Shown here: positions 36,521-45,483 of the stretch, piece by piece
Position numbering within the stretch: the first letter of the stretch is position 1
How the letters are laid out: each line of letters starts with the position of its first letter
Source: CAZPBN01 sp964584935
GTDB taxonomy: Bacteria; Acidobacteriota; Aminicenantia; Aminicenantales; Aminicenantaceae
NCBI GenBank assembly: GCA_964584935.1
Contig: CAZPBN010000005.1
Span: 1-64,000 of the forward strand
Reading direction: 5' to 3'
Length of the DNA: 64,000 nt
Made by a program: the position numbers and the translations under genes
The notes under the pieces: generated by a model
What the model was told of the DNA's origin: nothing
Database searches by the model: none
The model's input: the letters and a program-made list of their open reading frames with translations, nothing else

Positions 36521-36882
36521 ATTGAAATTTTAGCATATTGATTGAATTATGTCAGTTGGTATTTTCAATATTAACACACGCAAATTTTTAAAGTTCTATT
36601 AAAATACAAATGACATCAAACATTGAAGAGTGATGTCACAATAATTTTGTAAGATGTAAGAGGTGAGACGTAAGACGTAAAACGATATTTATTATGCTAA
36701 TATTGTGATGAGATGTTACAGAAGATAGAGGTTCGAGGATTAATCAGATTGGGATTGATAAGAAAACTCTGTTTATTTGTGTTATAATTTCATCGGTTAT
36801 CAATATGAGAATGATAGATTTGGAAGATTATTATAAACGGATTTCAATTGTTAAGGGCAAAGTCAGGAGAACAAACTGAAAA
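36521..36882. other. 362-base divergent gap with an inverted repeat and heptad repeats
   Basis: Lies between larB (minus) and lpxC (plus). It holds a perfect inverted repeat TGACATCA-N12-TGATGTCA (36611-36638) and five degenerate 7-base repeats (36649-36683), listed separately. No open frame of note. Confidence 0.5.
36649..36683 (+). repeat. Five tandem heptamers of GTAAGAY type
   Basis: Consecutive 7-base units read GTAAGAT, GTAAGAG, GTGAGAC, GTAAGAC and GTAAAAC. A shorter similar run (TGAAATG, TAAGATG, TGAAATA) is at 54715-54735. Origin is unknown; such runs may be degenerate dispersed repeats. Confidence 0.6.
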
Positions 36883-37719
36883 TTGTATAGAAAGACTATT
36901 AATAGAGAAGTTCAAATTTCGGGAGTTGGTATTCATACAGGAAGTCGTATTGATATTTCATTGAAACCATCACCTTCAGGAAAAATCAAATTTTACCGGA
37001 CAGATTTGAATAATAAGGAAATAAGTCTTTATCCGGAAAAAATTGTTGCCAGAAATTCGACTGTCCTCATTGAACAAGAGACAAAAATCCAAACCATAGA
37101 GCATCTCATGGCTGTTCTTTTTATGTTTGGTATTGATAGTCTGATTATAGAAATAAATGGATGTGAAATACCGGCAATGGATGGAAGTGCACTTCCTTTT
37201 GTGAACATTGTTCAAAAAGCTGGAATTCGAACTTTATCAAAAAGAAAAAAGCGTATGAAAATATTGAAATCTTTCGAAATTAAAGAAAAAAATGCTTCTA
37301 TTTCCTTCTGTCCTGATTCTAAGTTCAAATTGTCTTATTTGATTCAATACGATCATCCGGCCATCCAGAAGCAGGAATTGAGCCTATGGGTTAATAAAAA
37401 AAATTTCATTTCAGATATTGCTCCTGCAAGGACATTCGGATTTAAAAAAGATGTTCATACTTTATGGGATAAAGGTCTTGCTTTGGGAGGAAGTTTGAAA
37501 AATACGGTTGTTTTGGATGAGAATGGAGTGATGAATGGGCCTCTTCGCTTCAGCGATGAATTTGTCCGGCATAAGCTATTAGATTTGATTGGAGATTTAT
37601 CCTTATTAGGTACTCCAATTTCCGGACACTTTAAAGCACATTATGCGGGGCATAAGCTTCATTTAGAAGCAGTCACCTTTTTAAGGAATAATCCTGAATT
37701 CTGGATGTATATTGAATAA
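36883..37719 (+). CDS. lpxC: UDP-3-O-acyl-N-acetylglucosamine deacetylase LpxC
   Basis: 278 aa with a TTG start (MYRKTINREVQISGVGIHTG is the natural LpxC N-terminus, so the start is secure). Zinc ligands: the histidine in TIEHLMAVLFMFGID and the HKLLDLIGD motif; the catalytic region ends GHFKAHYAGHKLH. It performs the committed step of lipid A synthesis, indicating a diderm envelope. It is a stand-alone LpxC, not fused to FabZ. No clear ribosome site precedes the TTG. Confidence 0.95.
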   Translation: MYRKTINREVQISGVGIHTGSRIDISLKPSPSGKIKFYRTDLNNKEISLYPEKIVARNSTVLIEQETKIQTIEHLMAVLFMFGIDSLIIEINGCEIPAMDGSALPFVNIVQKAGIRTLSKRKKRMKILKSFEIKEKNASISFCPDSKFKLSYLIQYDHPAIQKQELSLWVNKKNFISDIAPARTFGFKKDVHTLWDKGLALGGSLKNTVVLDENGVMNGPLRFSDEFVRHKLLDLIGDLSLLGTPISGHFKAHYAGHKLHLEAVTFLRNNPEFWMYIE

Positions 37720-37742
37720 AAAATGATGGGATAAAATTTTAT

Positions 37743-37768
37743 TATCCAGTCATCCGGATAGTTTTTTT
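37743..37768 (+). terminator. Putative Rho-independent terminator after lpxC
   Basis: A short stem TATCC (37743-37747) with GGATA (37756-37760) is followed by G and seven T residues (37762-37768). The stem is weak but the U-tract is clear. A second inverted repeat, AAGCAAT/ATTGCTT (37794-37812), lies just downstream. Confidence 0.4.
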
Positions 37769-37870
37769 GTTAACAATACTTCCGGCAAGCAAAAAGCAAT
37801 TTTTTATTGCTTGTAGGTTTTATTTTTGATATAAAATGATTGAAATTATTATATTTAAGGGAGATGCATT

Positions 37871-38386
37871 GTGAATAGTGAAAAAGATAAAATGAAAAAA
37901 AAGAAAGATTATCAAGCAATCATCACAGATTATAATAAAGCTGTCAGAGCATTTAAAAAGAAGGAATACCAAAAAGCAGAAGAATTGCTTAAAGAATTTA
38001 TAAAGGAACATGATTCAGAAAGTGAATTTGTTGACAGAGCAAAAGTCTATCTTTCTTTATCCGAAGAGAAGAAAAAAGATCAAAAGATTTCTTTAAAGAC
38101 TTTTGATGATTACTATCAATACAGTGTCTATCAATTAAACCAAGGCGAATATAAAGAGGCTTTGAAATTACTTTCAAAAGCGAAGGAATTCAAAGAAAAA
38201 GAAGCCAAAGTTGAGTATTTGATGGCTGATGTTTATTGTTTGATGGGTGAAAATGAACAGTGTTTAGAACATCTTAAAAAAGCGATTAAGATGGATAAGT
38301 TTTATGGAATATTAGCTCAGAATGAGATAGATTTTGAAGCTATAAAAGAAGATAAAAAATTTAAATTGATAACAAAAATAGCATGA
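37871..38386 (+). CDS. Soluble TPR protein upstream of glmU
   Basis: 171 aa. GTG at 37871 or the internal ATG at 37892 could be the start. Helical repeats run through about 15-150 (AVRAFKKKEYQKAEELLKEF, then YQLNQGEYKEALKLLSKA, then ADVYCLMGENEQCLEHLKKA), the TPR pattern. No signal peptide. Its last bases overlap glmU by four (ATGA), so translation is coupled and the two genes form an operon. Function unknown; probably a protein-protein adaptor. Confidence 0.78.
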   Translation: MNSEKDKMKKKKDYQAIITDYNKAVRAFKKKEYQKAEELLKEFIKEHDSESEFVDRAKVYLSLSEEKKKDQKISLKTFDDYYQYSVYQLNQGEYKEALKLLSKAKEFKEKEAKVEYLMADVYCLMGENEQCLEHLKKAIKMDKFYGILAQNEIDFEAIKEDKKFKLITKIA

Positions 38387-39780
38387 AAAATAATTTTATT
38401 GGGCTCGTTTTAGCAGCAGGAAAAGGAACTCGTTTTAAATCCAATAAGATAAAGGTTCTACATTCTATAATGGGAAAGTCCATGCTTGGCTATGTTTTAG
38501 ATTGCCTAAAGAAGTTAAAACTGGAAGAAAGCTATGTGGTGGTCGGAAATCAGAAAGAAAAGTTGATGGAGGAATTTTCTTCTGAAGGAATTAATTTTGT
38601 TGAGCAGAAAGAACAGTTGGGAACAGCCCATGCAGTGATGTCAGCGGATAAAATTTTAAAAAAAAACTTAGATAAGGATATTTTAATCATTAATGGTGAT
38701 ATACCCCTGATTCGTCCAGAAACCATAAGATCGTTTTTTTCTGAGCATAGAAAGAAAAACAATTCTCTTACTTTTTTCAGTGCTGAATTGGATAATCCCT
38801 ATGGATTTGGAAGAGTGATTCATAAAAAAAATAAGGGGATAAGTATCATCGAAGAAAAAGACGCTTCAGGGGAGCAGCGCAAAATTAAAAATGTGAATGC
38901 CGGAATTTATATGTTCAAAGTGAAAGATCTTAAGGAAGCGCTTCCCAAGGTTTCAGACAAAAATGTAAAAAAGGAGTATTATATTACTGATTTGATTGAG
39001 ATAATGGGACAGATGCAGAAAAAAGTCGGGGTATTCAAGACCGATCATCCCGAAGAAGTGATCGGCGTGAATGACAGGAATGATTTATCGAAAGTAACTG
39101 ATATTATTCGGAAAAAGAAGATAAAGACACTAGCCAAAAAAGGAATAACTATTTATGACCCCGGTAACACTTGGATTGATGTGAATGTAAAAATAGGCAG
39201 AGATACTGTTATTTATCCTTCAGTTATCATAGAAGGAAATTCAATTATCGGAAGCAACTGCTTGATTTGTCCTTTTGTTCATATAATCGACTCTAGAATT
39301 GGAAATTATGTTCGAGTTTTAAGTTCCACATATGTAGAGAATTCTATATTGAATGATGAAGTCAGATTAGGCCCTTTTTCCCGTTTAAGACCGAATACAG
39401 TTATTAAAAGGGGTGCAAAAATAGGAAATTTCGTGGAGATGAAGAATACAATATTTGGCAAAAAATCCAAGGCTGGTCATTTATCTTATTTGGGCGATTG
39501 TGAAGTAAAGGAAGATGTGAACATCGGAGCTGGAACGATCACCTGTAATTATGATGGAGTGAGAAAACACAAAACAGTTATAGAAAGAAATGCTTTTATA
39601 GGTTCAGGGGTGGAACTTGTGGCTCCAGTAAAAATAGGGAAAGGGGCTTATATAGGAGCGGGTTCCACTATCACCAAGGATGTCAAACCGGAAAGTCTCG
39701 CGATTTCAAGGATTCAACAAAAAGAGAAAGAGAACTGGACTAGAAAAAAACAAAAAAGAGTTAAATCTCAAAAAGAATAA
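38383..39780 (+). CDS. glmU: Bifunctional GlmU (UDP-GlcNAc synthesis)
   Basis: 465 aa. The N-terminal uridyltransferase has LAAGKGTRFKSNKIKVLH, then EQLGTAHAVMSA and NGDIPLI. The C-terminal left-handed beta-helix acetyltransferase has hexapeptide turns (IGSNCLICPFVHI, LGPFSRLRPNTVI) and the acetyl-CoA/active-site segments HLSYLGDCEV and GAGTITCNYDG. It makes UDP-N-acetylglucosamine for peptidoglycan and lipid A, matching lpxC 0.7 kb upstream. It ends 4 bases from the convergent TonB receptor gene. Confidence 0.96.
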   Translation: MKNNFIGLVLAAGKGTRFKSNKIKVLHSIMGKSMLGYVLDCLKKLKLEESYVVVGNQKEKLMEEFSSEGINFVEQKEQLGTAHAVMSADKILKKNLDKDILIINGDIPLIRPETIRSFFSEHRKKNNSLTFFSAELDNPYGFGRVIHKKNKGISIIEEKDASGEQRKIKNVNAGIYMFKVKDLKEALPKVSDKNVKKEYYITDLIEIMGQMQKKVGVFKTDHPEEVIGVNDRNDLSKVTDIIRKKKIKTLAKKGITIYDPGNTWIDVNVKIGRDTVIYPSVIIEGNSIIGSNCLICPFVHIIDSRIGNYVRVLSSTYVENSILNDEVRLGPFSRLRPNTVIKRGAKIGNFVEMKNTIFGKKSKAGHLSYLGDCEVKEDVNIGAGTITCNYDGVRKHKTVIERNAFIGSGVELVAPVKIGKGAYIGAGSTITKDVKPESLAISRIQQKEKENWTRKKQKRVKSQKE

Positions 39781-39784
39781 GTTC

Positions 39785-42598
39785 TCACCATTTTATTTTC
39801 ATTGATAATTTTGCTTGTCTGGGTTGTTGTCTTCCCCAAATAGTTCCGAAAATATTGATATCTTCTTTGACAAAAGATATCGGTTTTTGGCTGTTGAAAA
39901 GGTTATAGATGTCAAGTCTTATGGTTAAGGAAAGATTTTTATTTGGAATAACGCCTGGGAATTTTATCTCTTTTAATACAGCAATATCGAGATAACAATG
40001 GGAGGGGGTTTCTTTTGTTCCTCTTCCTTCGGGAAAAGAATAAAATCCTCCGAAAAAAGGAACATAACCCAGTTTTTCCCAGTAATAACCAGAAATCCAT
40101 TCAAATGCAGCATAGATTGTAGCGTAACGGGAAACGATAAATACAGAATTTATTTTTATATTATGGTCAACTGAATAGGGAAGCTTACCGTACCAACCTT
40201 CGTCACCAATTCCTCTTCCTCCCAAGCCTCCGAGAGCCCAGTCATAGTAATCCTTGATCTCCTTCAGTCCCTGAATATCAGGAATATATATGTGGCTTCC
40301 GAACAAACCTAAATAATTTGTGCTTCCTTCTTCCTGAGACCAGGAACCTGTTTCAGATTGTCCTGGATTCGTCCCTTTTGCAGATGAATGACAGTAGGAA
40401 GCATTAAAGTAAAAATATTCTCCTATGTTTCCTAAAAGTTCAAGTTCAATGCCGTGGTAATTTCTTCTTTTGTGTTCAAAATTATCATAAAGAAATTTGT
40501 AATCTGTTTCTATATCGAAAACCGCCAGCACTTCCAGAAGGTCTTCTGCTTGTGTCTGGACGTACCGAGCTTTAAATACCCAGTTTTTTCCCAGCCTTCT
40601 GTCATATTCAATTAAGTATCTGGTGAGGAAATTGGGTTTTATATTTTCGGCTATTTCGAAGGGTTGATTTTTTTGTTCATTTTCGAATATCCAGTTTGAA
40701 GAGTCATGAATCTGGGATTTACTTGGTTCCTCCGGTCCATTCCATCTATATGTTCTGAAAGTAAGCCCAGCTCCCGAGTTCAGAAGTCCAAGAGGCATCG
40801 TTGTGATGATGTCAGAAAATTTTCCCCATCCCAGTTTTATAACATTTTTTTCATTTCCTGTGATGTCCAAAGATAGAGAAAAACGGGGAGAAAAAAAATC
40901 ATCCAGGTTCCATGACCATAATTTGTCTCCATTATTATCCAAACAGAGTTGAGTCTGACTGCGAAAACCAGCCATAAAAGTTATCCATTTCCAGTTAATT
41001 TTATCTTTTAAATAAATGCCGATTCCTTTTGTCGAGTTTAAAAAATCAAATCCACCATATTCATAGAAAAAAGTAGGAGTTCCTTTATTATTTTTCCAAG
41101 TATCAAAATAATACTTGGTTCCATTGTCGAAACCATTATCGGGAAAAATATCTTCATCTTTTCCGGTGAAATCCACAGCAAAGGTTGATGAACATTTATA
41201 AAACTCAAAACCGGCACCGATTTCATGCCTGCCAAAGGCATCTGTTTCTATATGCTTGGTGAATTTGAAACTGAAATCCAATCTATTTTGATCATCTGTC
41301 ACATTTCCATAAGAATTATGTATATTGCATGCCAGATCTTCTATATAGTACATGGCAGGCCCAAGGTCTTTATCTAAAGGTTCAATAAAAGAATTTCTAT
41401 TGACTTGTCCAAATCCAGCTTCAATAAATGTGGAAGAACTGAGAATCCCTTTATAATTGATTCTATATATGATATCTGTGAAATCTTCTTGTTCATACAG
41501 CTCTTTAATTCCAATTCCACCTTTTTGACCAAGCGAAGTATTATATATGGATGTTAAGGATAGGTTGTGTTTGTTATTGATCGCATAGCTTATTTTTGTA
41601 AAAAGATTGTTAATGCTGGATGTTTTTTTGCTGCCAGGAATAGATAAATAATCCAAGGTCTGGTCTTCTGTCTGGGCTTTGTCTAGAAATAGATTATCTG
41701 AGATGAAAAACCAGAGTTTGTCTTTAATGAGAGGACCGCCGAAATTAAAATACCAGTTGTAATTAGAAAAGTAACTTGGTTCACTCACAATAGAGAGCTG
41801 TTCCTCTCGTTGAGCTTGGAAGTTTTTGTCCATGAAATCAAGGGAGAATTCTCCCGAAAATTCATTCCCCCCGCTTTTTGTCACTATATTGATGATTCCA
41901 CCATAAGCAGATCCGTATTCAGGACTGAAAGGGTCGGAAATTATCTGGATTTGTTTTATGGAATCATAGTTTAAGTACATTCCAGAATACTTTAATCTTA
42001 CTCCACTTATGGGTAGTCCATCCACGATCCAGTTATTCCCTTCAGCACCTTCACCGCGAAAGCTGGGTTGCCCCCCTGACCCGGTTCCTTTGCGTGTGTT
42101 TGCCCGAATGCCTGTGACTCCTGGAGTAATTTTGACAACATCAACCACAGTCTTATCCTGGGAAGGTATTTTTTCGAGATCTTCATCGGTAAGATGGAAA
42201 CTTGTATCTGTCGATGATTTATCTAGAAGCGGAGGCTCTGCGGATACAACAATTTCTTCTTCTAATTTTGATAATTCCATAACAATATTTATATTGTTTG
42301 TGATTCCCAGGCGAACAATGACATTTTTCTGGATAACAGAATTAAAACCATCAAGTTGAAAAGTGATGGTGTAGTTTCCTACCGGAAGCAGGGAAAAATA
42401 AAAATGGCCGGTTTCTGAAGATATCACAGACCGTGTTCCTTGAAGGCTGGGACTTTCTGCTGTTATTTCGACTCCCGGAAGATTGTTCCCTTCTTCGTCT
42501 GTGATTTGACCTTTGATATTACCCGTTTCTTTTGCCAACAGTTGTATACCAATCAAATAAAAAACAAATAAGAAAATAAAAATTGTTTTTCTTTTCAT
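39785..42598 (-). CDS. TonB-dependent receptor with carboxypeptidase-regulatory domain
   Basis: 937 aa from ATG 42598, chosen for its signal peptide (MKRKTIFIFLFVFYLIGIQLL). A carboxypeptidase-regulatory-like beta sandwich (about 25-110; GNIKGQITDEEGNNLPGVEI) is followed by a TonB plug (about 125-240; VDVVKITPGVTGIRANTR, YGSAYGGIINIVTKSGG). A 22-strand barrel ends in LSMKIKW. Such receptors in Acidobacteriota-like and Bacteroidetes-like genomes import polymers or cofactors. No SusD-like partner or glycosidase is adjacent, so substrate is open. An in-frame start at 42631 is an alternative. Confidence 0.92.
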   Translation of the reverse strand: MKRKTIFIFLFVFYLIGIQLLAKETGNIKGQITDEEGNNLPGVEITAESPSLQGTRSVISSETGHFYFSLLPVGNYTITFQLDGFNSVIQKNVIVRLGITNNINIVMELSKLEEEIVVSAEPPLLDKSSTDTSFHLTDEDLEKIPSQDKTVVDVVKITPGVTGIRANTRKGTGSGGQPSFRGEGAEGNNWIVDGLPISGVRLKYSGMYLNYDSIKQIQIISDPFSPEYGSAYGGIINIVTKSGGNEFSGEFSLDFMDKNFQAQREEQLSIVSEPSYFSNYNWYFNFGGPLIKDKLWFFISDNLFLDKAQTEDQTLDYLSIPGSKKTSSINNLFTKISYAINNKHNLSLTSIYNTSLGQKGGIGIKELYEQEDFTDIIYRINYKGILSSSTFIEAGFGQVNRNSFIEPLDKDLGPAMYYIEDLACNIHNSYGNVTDDQNRLDFSFKFTKHIETDAFGRHEIGAGFEFYKCSSTFAVDFTGKDEDIFPDNGFDNGTKYYFDTWKNNKGTPTFFYEYGGFDFLNSTKGIGIYLKDKINWKWITFMAGFRSQTQLCLDNNGDKLWSWNLDDFFSPRFSLSLDITGNEKNVIKLGWGKFSDIITTMPLGLLNSGAGLTFRTYRWNGPEEPSKSQIHDSSNWIFENEQKNQPFEIAENIKPNFLTRYLIEYDRRLGKNWVFKARYVQTQAEDLLEVLAVFDIETDYKFLYDNFEHKRRNYHGIELELLGNIGEYFYFNASYCHSSAKGTNPGQSETGSWSQEEGSTNYLGLFGSHIYIPDIQGLKEIKDYYDWALGGLGGRGIGDEGWYGKLPYSVDHNIKINSVFIVSRYATIYAAFEWISGYYWEKLGYVPFFGGFYSFPEGRGTKETPSHCYLDIAVLKEIKFPGVIPNKNLSLTIRLDIYNLFNSQKPISFVKEDINIFGTIWGRQQPRQAKLSMKIKW

Positions 42599-42655
42599 GA
42601 CTTCCCAGCCAAATTTTTGATTTTCATTCAATCAAATTTGTTAAGGATATAACGG

Positions 42656-43561
42656 TTAAAATTGTTTCAATTCAAATCCTTTTTCTTCTAAAAGATGAAT
42701 GATTCCTTTTTTCCCAACCAAATGGGCTGTTCCCACAACAATAAAATATATTTTTTCAGTTTGCATATATGTTTCTATTCTTTCAGCCATTTTTTTATTT
42801 CTTTCATTGAGAAGTTTTTTATAGATTTTTTCTGAGTCTGGAAAGAGTTTTATATTTTTAGAGAAAAGGTCTTCTATTTTTTTAGTATTGCCTGATTCCC
42901 AGTACTTAACAATCTTGTCAATCTGATCATCATACTGAGATACTTCTTTTAAAGTCGAATATAAAAAAATTTCCTGTTCTTTTTTGGAAAAATTGTTAAA
43001 AAGATTCAATTGGTATTCCAGCCCTTCGATTTCCTCGATTTCTTTTTTGCCGGAAGCTTTATCCAAGAAATATTTATCAATACCCCAATTCGGATCATAA
43101 CCCATTTTAACAAGTTTAAAACTTATGATACTCATGGCGAGAAACCAGGGTTTAAAGGAATTAAATTGGTTGATATTCATTCCCATATTTTTAATTGTTT
43201 TCTGGGCAAGGTTGAAAGTTTTTTCTGAAATATTATCTTTTAGCTTATTTTTTCCCTTATACATTCCTTTTTGCATAATCTGGGTTGAAATTTCTCCTAT
43301 TTGATCTGTTGAAAAATTGATTTCAACAACCAGAATATCTGATTTGTCGAATGCGTTTTCTATCACTGGATCTAAAGGATATTTTTCTTTTTTTAAGAAA
43401 TGGATGGAACCAAGGATGTAGCTTGGGTTTTCATTTGAATTTATCTTCCAGAGAAAAGTTTTGTCTTTGTTTTTTAGAACCGGATGGGAATAAAGACTTG
43501 AAAATAATATGCCACTGACAATGATGAATGAAACAAAAATTTTTTTTAATTGAAACTTCAT
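42656..43561 (-). CDS. TraB/GumN family protein
   Basis: 301 aa from ATG 43561 (GAGGA upstream and a clear signal peptide, MKFQLKKIFVSFIIVSGILF). TraB/GumN features: YILGSIHFLKKEKYPLDP at the start, DILVVEINFS, a central helical region and the terminal FIVVGTAHLVGKKGIIHLLEEKG. The GSIHF and GTAHLVG histidines are the presumed metal or catalytic residues of this erythromycin-esterase/Tiki-like fold. Probably periplasmic. It is 57 bases upstream of the TonB receptor on the same strand, perhaps co-transcribed. Confidence 0.88.
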   Translation of the reverse strand: MKFQLKKIFVSFIIVSGILFSSLYSHPVLKNKDKTFLWKINSNENPSYILGSIHFLKKEKYPLDPVIENAFDKSDILVVEINFSTDQIGEISTQIMQKGMYKGKNKLKDNISEKTFNLAQKTIKNMGMNINQFNSFKPWFLAMSIISFKLVKMGYDPNWGIDKYFLDKASGKKEIEEIEGLEYQLNLFNNFSKKEQEIFLYSTLKEVSQYDDQIDKIVKYWESGNTKKIEDLFSKNIKLFPDSEKIYKKLLNERNKKMAERIETYMQTEKIYFIVVGTAHLVGKKGIIHLLEEKGFELKQF

Positions 43562-43666
43562 GGGTTGTTCCTCATTCCCCAGTGAATTCCAAAGCAATAT
43601 AATTCAGGTCACTACCGGACCTGAATTCAATACAGTCAAGGAAATTCAATAGGAAATTACTTATTT

Positions 43667-44779
43667 TTATTTTTCTTTTTTTAATCTGTTTTTTTTGATG
43701 AAATCTTCGGTTATTTTTTTTGCTTCAGTATCTGAATATTGATCTGGAGGAGATTTCATAAAATAAGAAGAGGGAGCGAAAAGAGCTCCTGAAATTCCAT
43801 TATTCAGCGCCAGTTTACAGCATCTGATAGCATCGATAACCACTCCTGCTGAATTAGGCGAGTCTTCTACGGAAAGTTTGCAGTCTATGTAAGTGGGGAC
43901 ATCTCCAAAATGCCTGCTTTCAATACGAAGAAAACAGATTTTATTATCTTTTTGCCAGTGAACATAATCACTGGGTCCGACATGGATATCCTTATCATCT
44001 ATTTTCAGTCCTCTTGCTTTTATCTGGGATGTGACAGAATTTGTTTTCGATACTTTTTTTGAGTCCAGTCTTTCGCGTTCAAGCATATTTAAGAAATCTG
44101 TGTTCCCTCCCGTATTGAGCTGATAGGTCCGGTCAATGTGCATTCCCCGATCAAGGTAAAGATTAACAAGAGTCCTGTGCAGAATAGTGGCTCCTAACTG
44201 AGATTTTATATCATCACCAATGATGGGAAGACTTTTATTTTCAAACCTTCTTTGCCAATATCTTTCACTGGCTATAAAAACAGGAATGCAGTTAATGAAA
44301 GCACATCCCGCTTCAAGAATTTGTTCCACATACCATTTTGTTGCTTGTTCACTTCCTACAGGAAGATAGTTGATGACCACATCTGTTTTGGTTTCTTTAA
44401 GAATGCCAGCTATGTCAGCTGTAGGCCCTGGTGCTTTTTCAATAATCTGAGAAAGATATTTTCCCAGGCTGTCATGAGTCATCCCCCGCTCAACCTTTAC
44501 GTTTAAAGGAGGAACATCAGAAAATTTGGTTGTGTTGTTTGGTGGAACAAAAATAGCTTTGGAAAGGTCTTTTCCAATTTTATTCTTGTCAATATCAAAG
44601 GCAGCAGAAAACTCGATATCTTTTATATGATAGCCTCCCAAGTTTGCATGCATTAGCCCTGGAATGAAATCTGTTTCTTTAGCATTTTTGTAGTATTCTA
44701 CGCCCTGGACTAAAGAAGAACAGCAATTACCAACACCTATAATGGCGACTCTGATTTTTCCCATTTGTTTTGTTTCCAT
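43667..44779 (-). CDS. ino1: Inositol-3-phosphate synthase
   Basis: 370 aa. NAD-binding VAIIGVGNCCSSLVQGVEY at the start, then SAAFDIDKNKIGKDL, INYLPVGSEQATKWY, GDDIKSQLGATILHR and LNTGGNTDFLNML, the signatures of the archaeal/actinobacterial-type enzyme. It converts glucose-6-phosphate to 1L-myo-inositol-1-phosphate. Its first 53 bases overlap the end of the CDP-alcohol phosphatidyltransferase gene; AAAGGA precedes the ATG. With that partner it probably feeds phosphatidylinositol-type lipid synthesis. Confidence 0.95.
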   Translation of the reverse strand: METKQMGKIRVAIIGVGNCCSSLVQGVEYYKNAKETDFIPGLMHANLGGYHIKDIEFSAAFDIDKNKIGKDLSKAIFVPPNNTTKFSDVPPLNVKVERGMTHDSLGKYLSQIIEKAPGPTADIAGILKETKTDVVINYLPVGSEQATKWYVEQILEAGCAFINCIPVFIASERYWQRRFENKSLPIIGDDIKSQLGATILHRTLVNLYLDRGMHIDRTYQLNTGGNTDFLNMLERERLDSKKVSKTNSVTSQIKARGLKIDDKDIHVGPSDYVHWQKDNKICFLRIESRHFGDVPTYIDCKLSVEDSPNSAGVVIDAIRCCKLALNNGISGALFAPSSYFMKSPPDQYSDTEAKKITEDFIKKNRLKKEK

Positions 44780-45413
44780 TTTGATTTTTCCTTTGTTTTT
44801 CTAGTTTTTTCACATGGAGTATTCTTTGAATAGCAGTGATATTTGAAAATACGGCTATTGCTAACAAAACTCCTATTAAAACGGGATCTATTATATTAAG
44901 AATGGAACCGATAATCGATCCCAATGCTAAGATAGTGAGCCTTTCAGCTCTTTGCATTATGCCTATTTTGCATTCAAATCCTAAGCCTTCGGCACGGGCT
45001 CTCGTATAACTGACCATTGTTGATCCAAGAAAGGTCCAGAAAGTGATCCACAAAGGCCAGCTGTGGCGAAAGTAGACTGCTAATCCTATATATATAAAAA
45101 ATTCAGAATATCTGTCAAGTGCGGAATCGAATATGGCTCCGAAAAGACTTGTTCTGTTGGTGTTTGTTGCGACCCTTCCGTCAAGGATATCCATAAATCC
45201 ACATAGAATGATAGCAATCCCTCCTAACAGATGTTTTCCAAAGCTGAATAGAATACCGGAAATTAAGCCTAGAAACAGGGCGACAATGGTTATCCCATTC
45301 GGTCTGATTTTAAGTTGAATGAATAACGAACCAATTTGATCTATTAAATCTTTTCCCCATGATTCTACTTTTTCTGGCAATATGCGTGTTTGCGTTCCTG
45401 AATGACTTCTCAT
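44727..45413 (-). CDS. CDP-alcohol phosphatidyltransferase with altered motif
   Basis: About 228 aa from ATG 45413; an in-frame TTG at 45479, 4 bases after the DUF502 stop, would give 250 aa, and neither has a clear ribosome site. Five to six membrane helices (for example GITIVALFLGLISGILFSF). The CAP signature reads DILDGRVAT, then eight residues, GAIFDSALD: all four aspartates and the glycines fit DxxDGxxAR-x8-GxxxDxxxD, but the arginine is threonine. Adjacent inositol-phosphate synthase suggests a phosphatidylinositol-phosphate synthase; the acceptor is inferred. Confidence 0.85.
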   Translation of the reverse strand: MRSHSGTQTRILPEKVESWGKDLIDQIGSLFIQLKIRPNGITIVALFLGLISGILFSFGKHLLGGIAIILCGFMDILDGRVATNTNRTSLFGAIFDSALDRYSEFFIYIGLAVYFRHSWPLWITFWTFLGSTMVSYTRARAEGLGFECKIGIMQRAERLTILALGSIIGSILNIIDPVLIGVLLAIAVFSNITAIQRILHVKKLEKQRKNQNGNKTNGKNQSRHYRCW

Positions 45414-45483
45414 ATTTTTTATATTTTGAAATATTGTTACTGCTATAACTAATCTAATATTTCTTTGAAAAGAAGTCAATACG

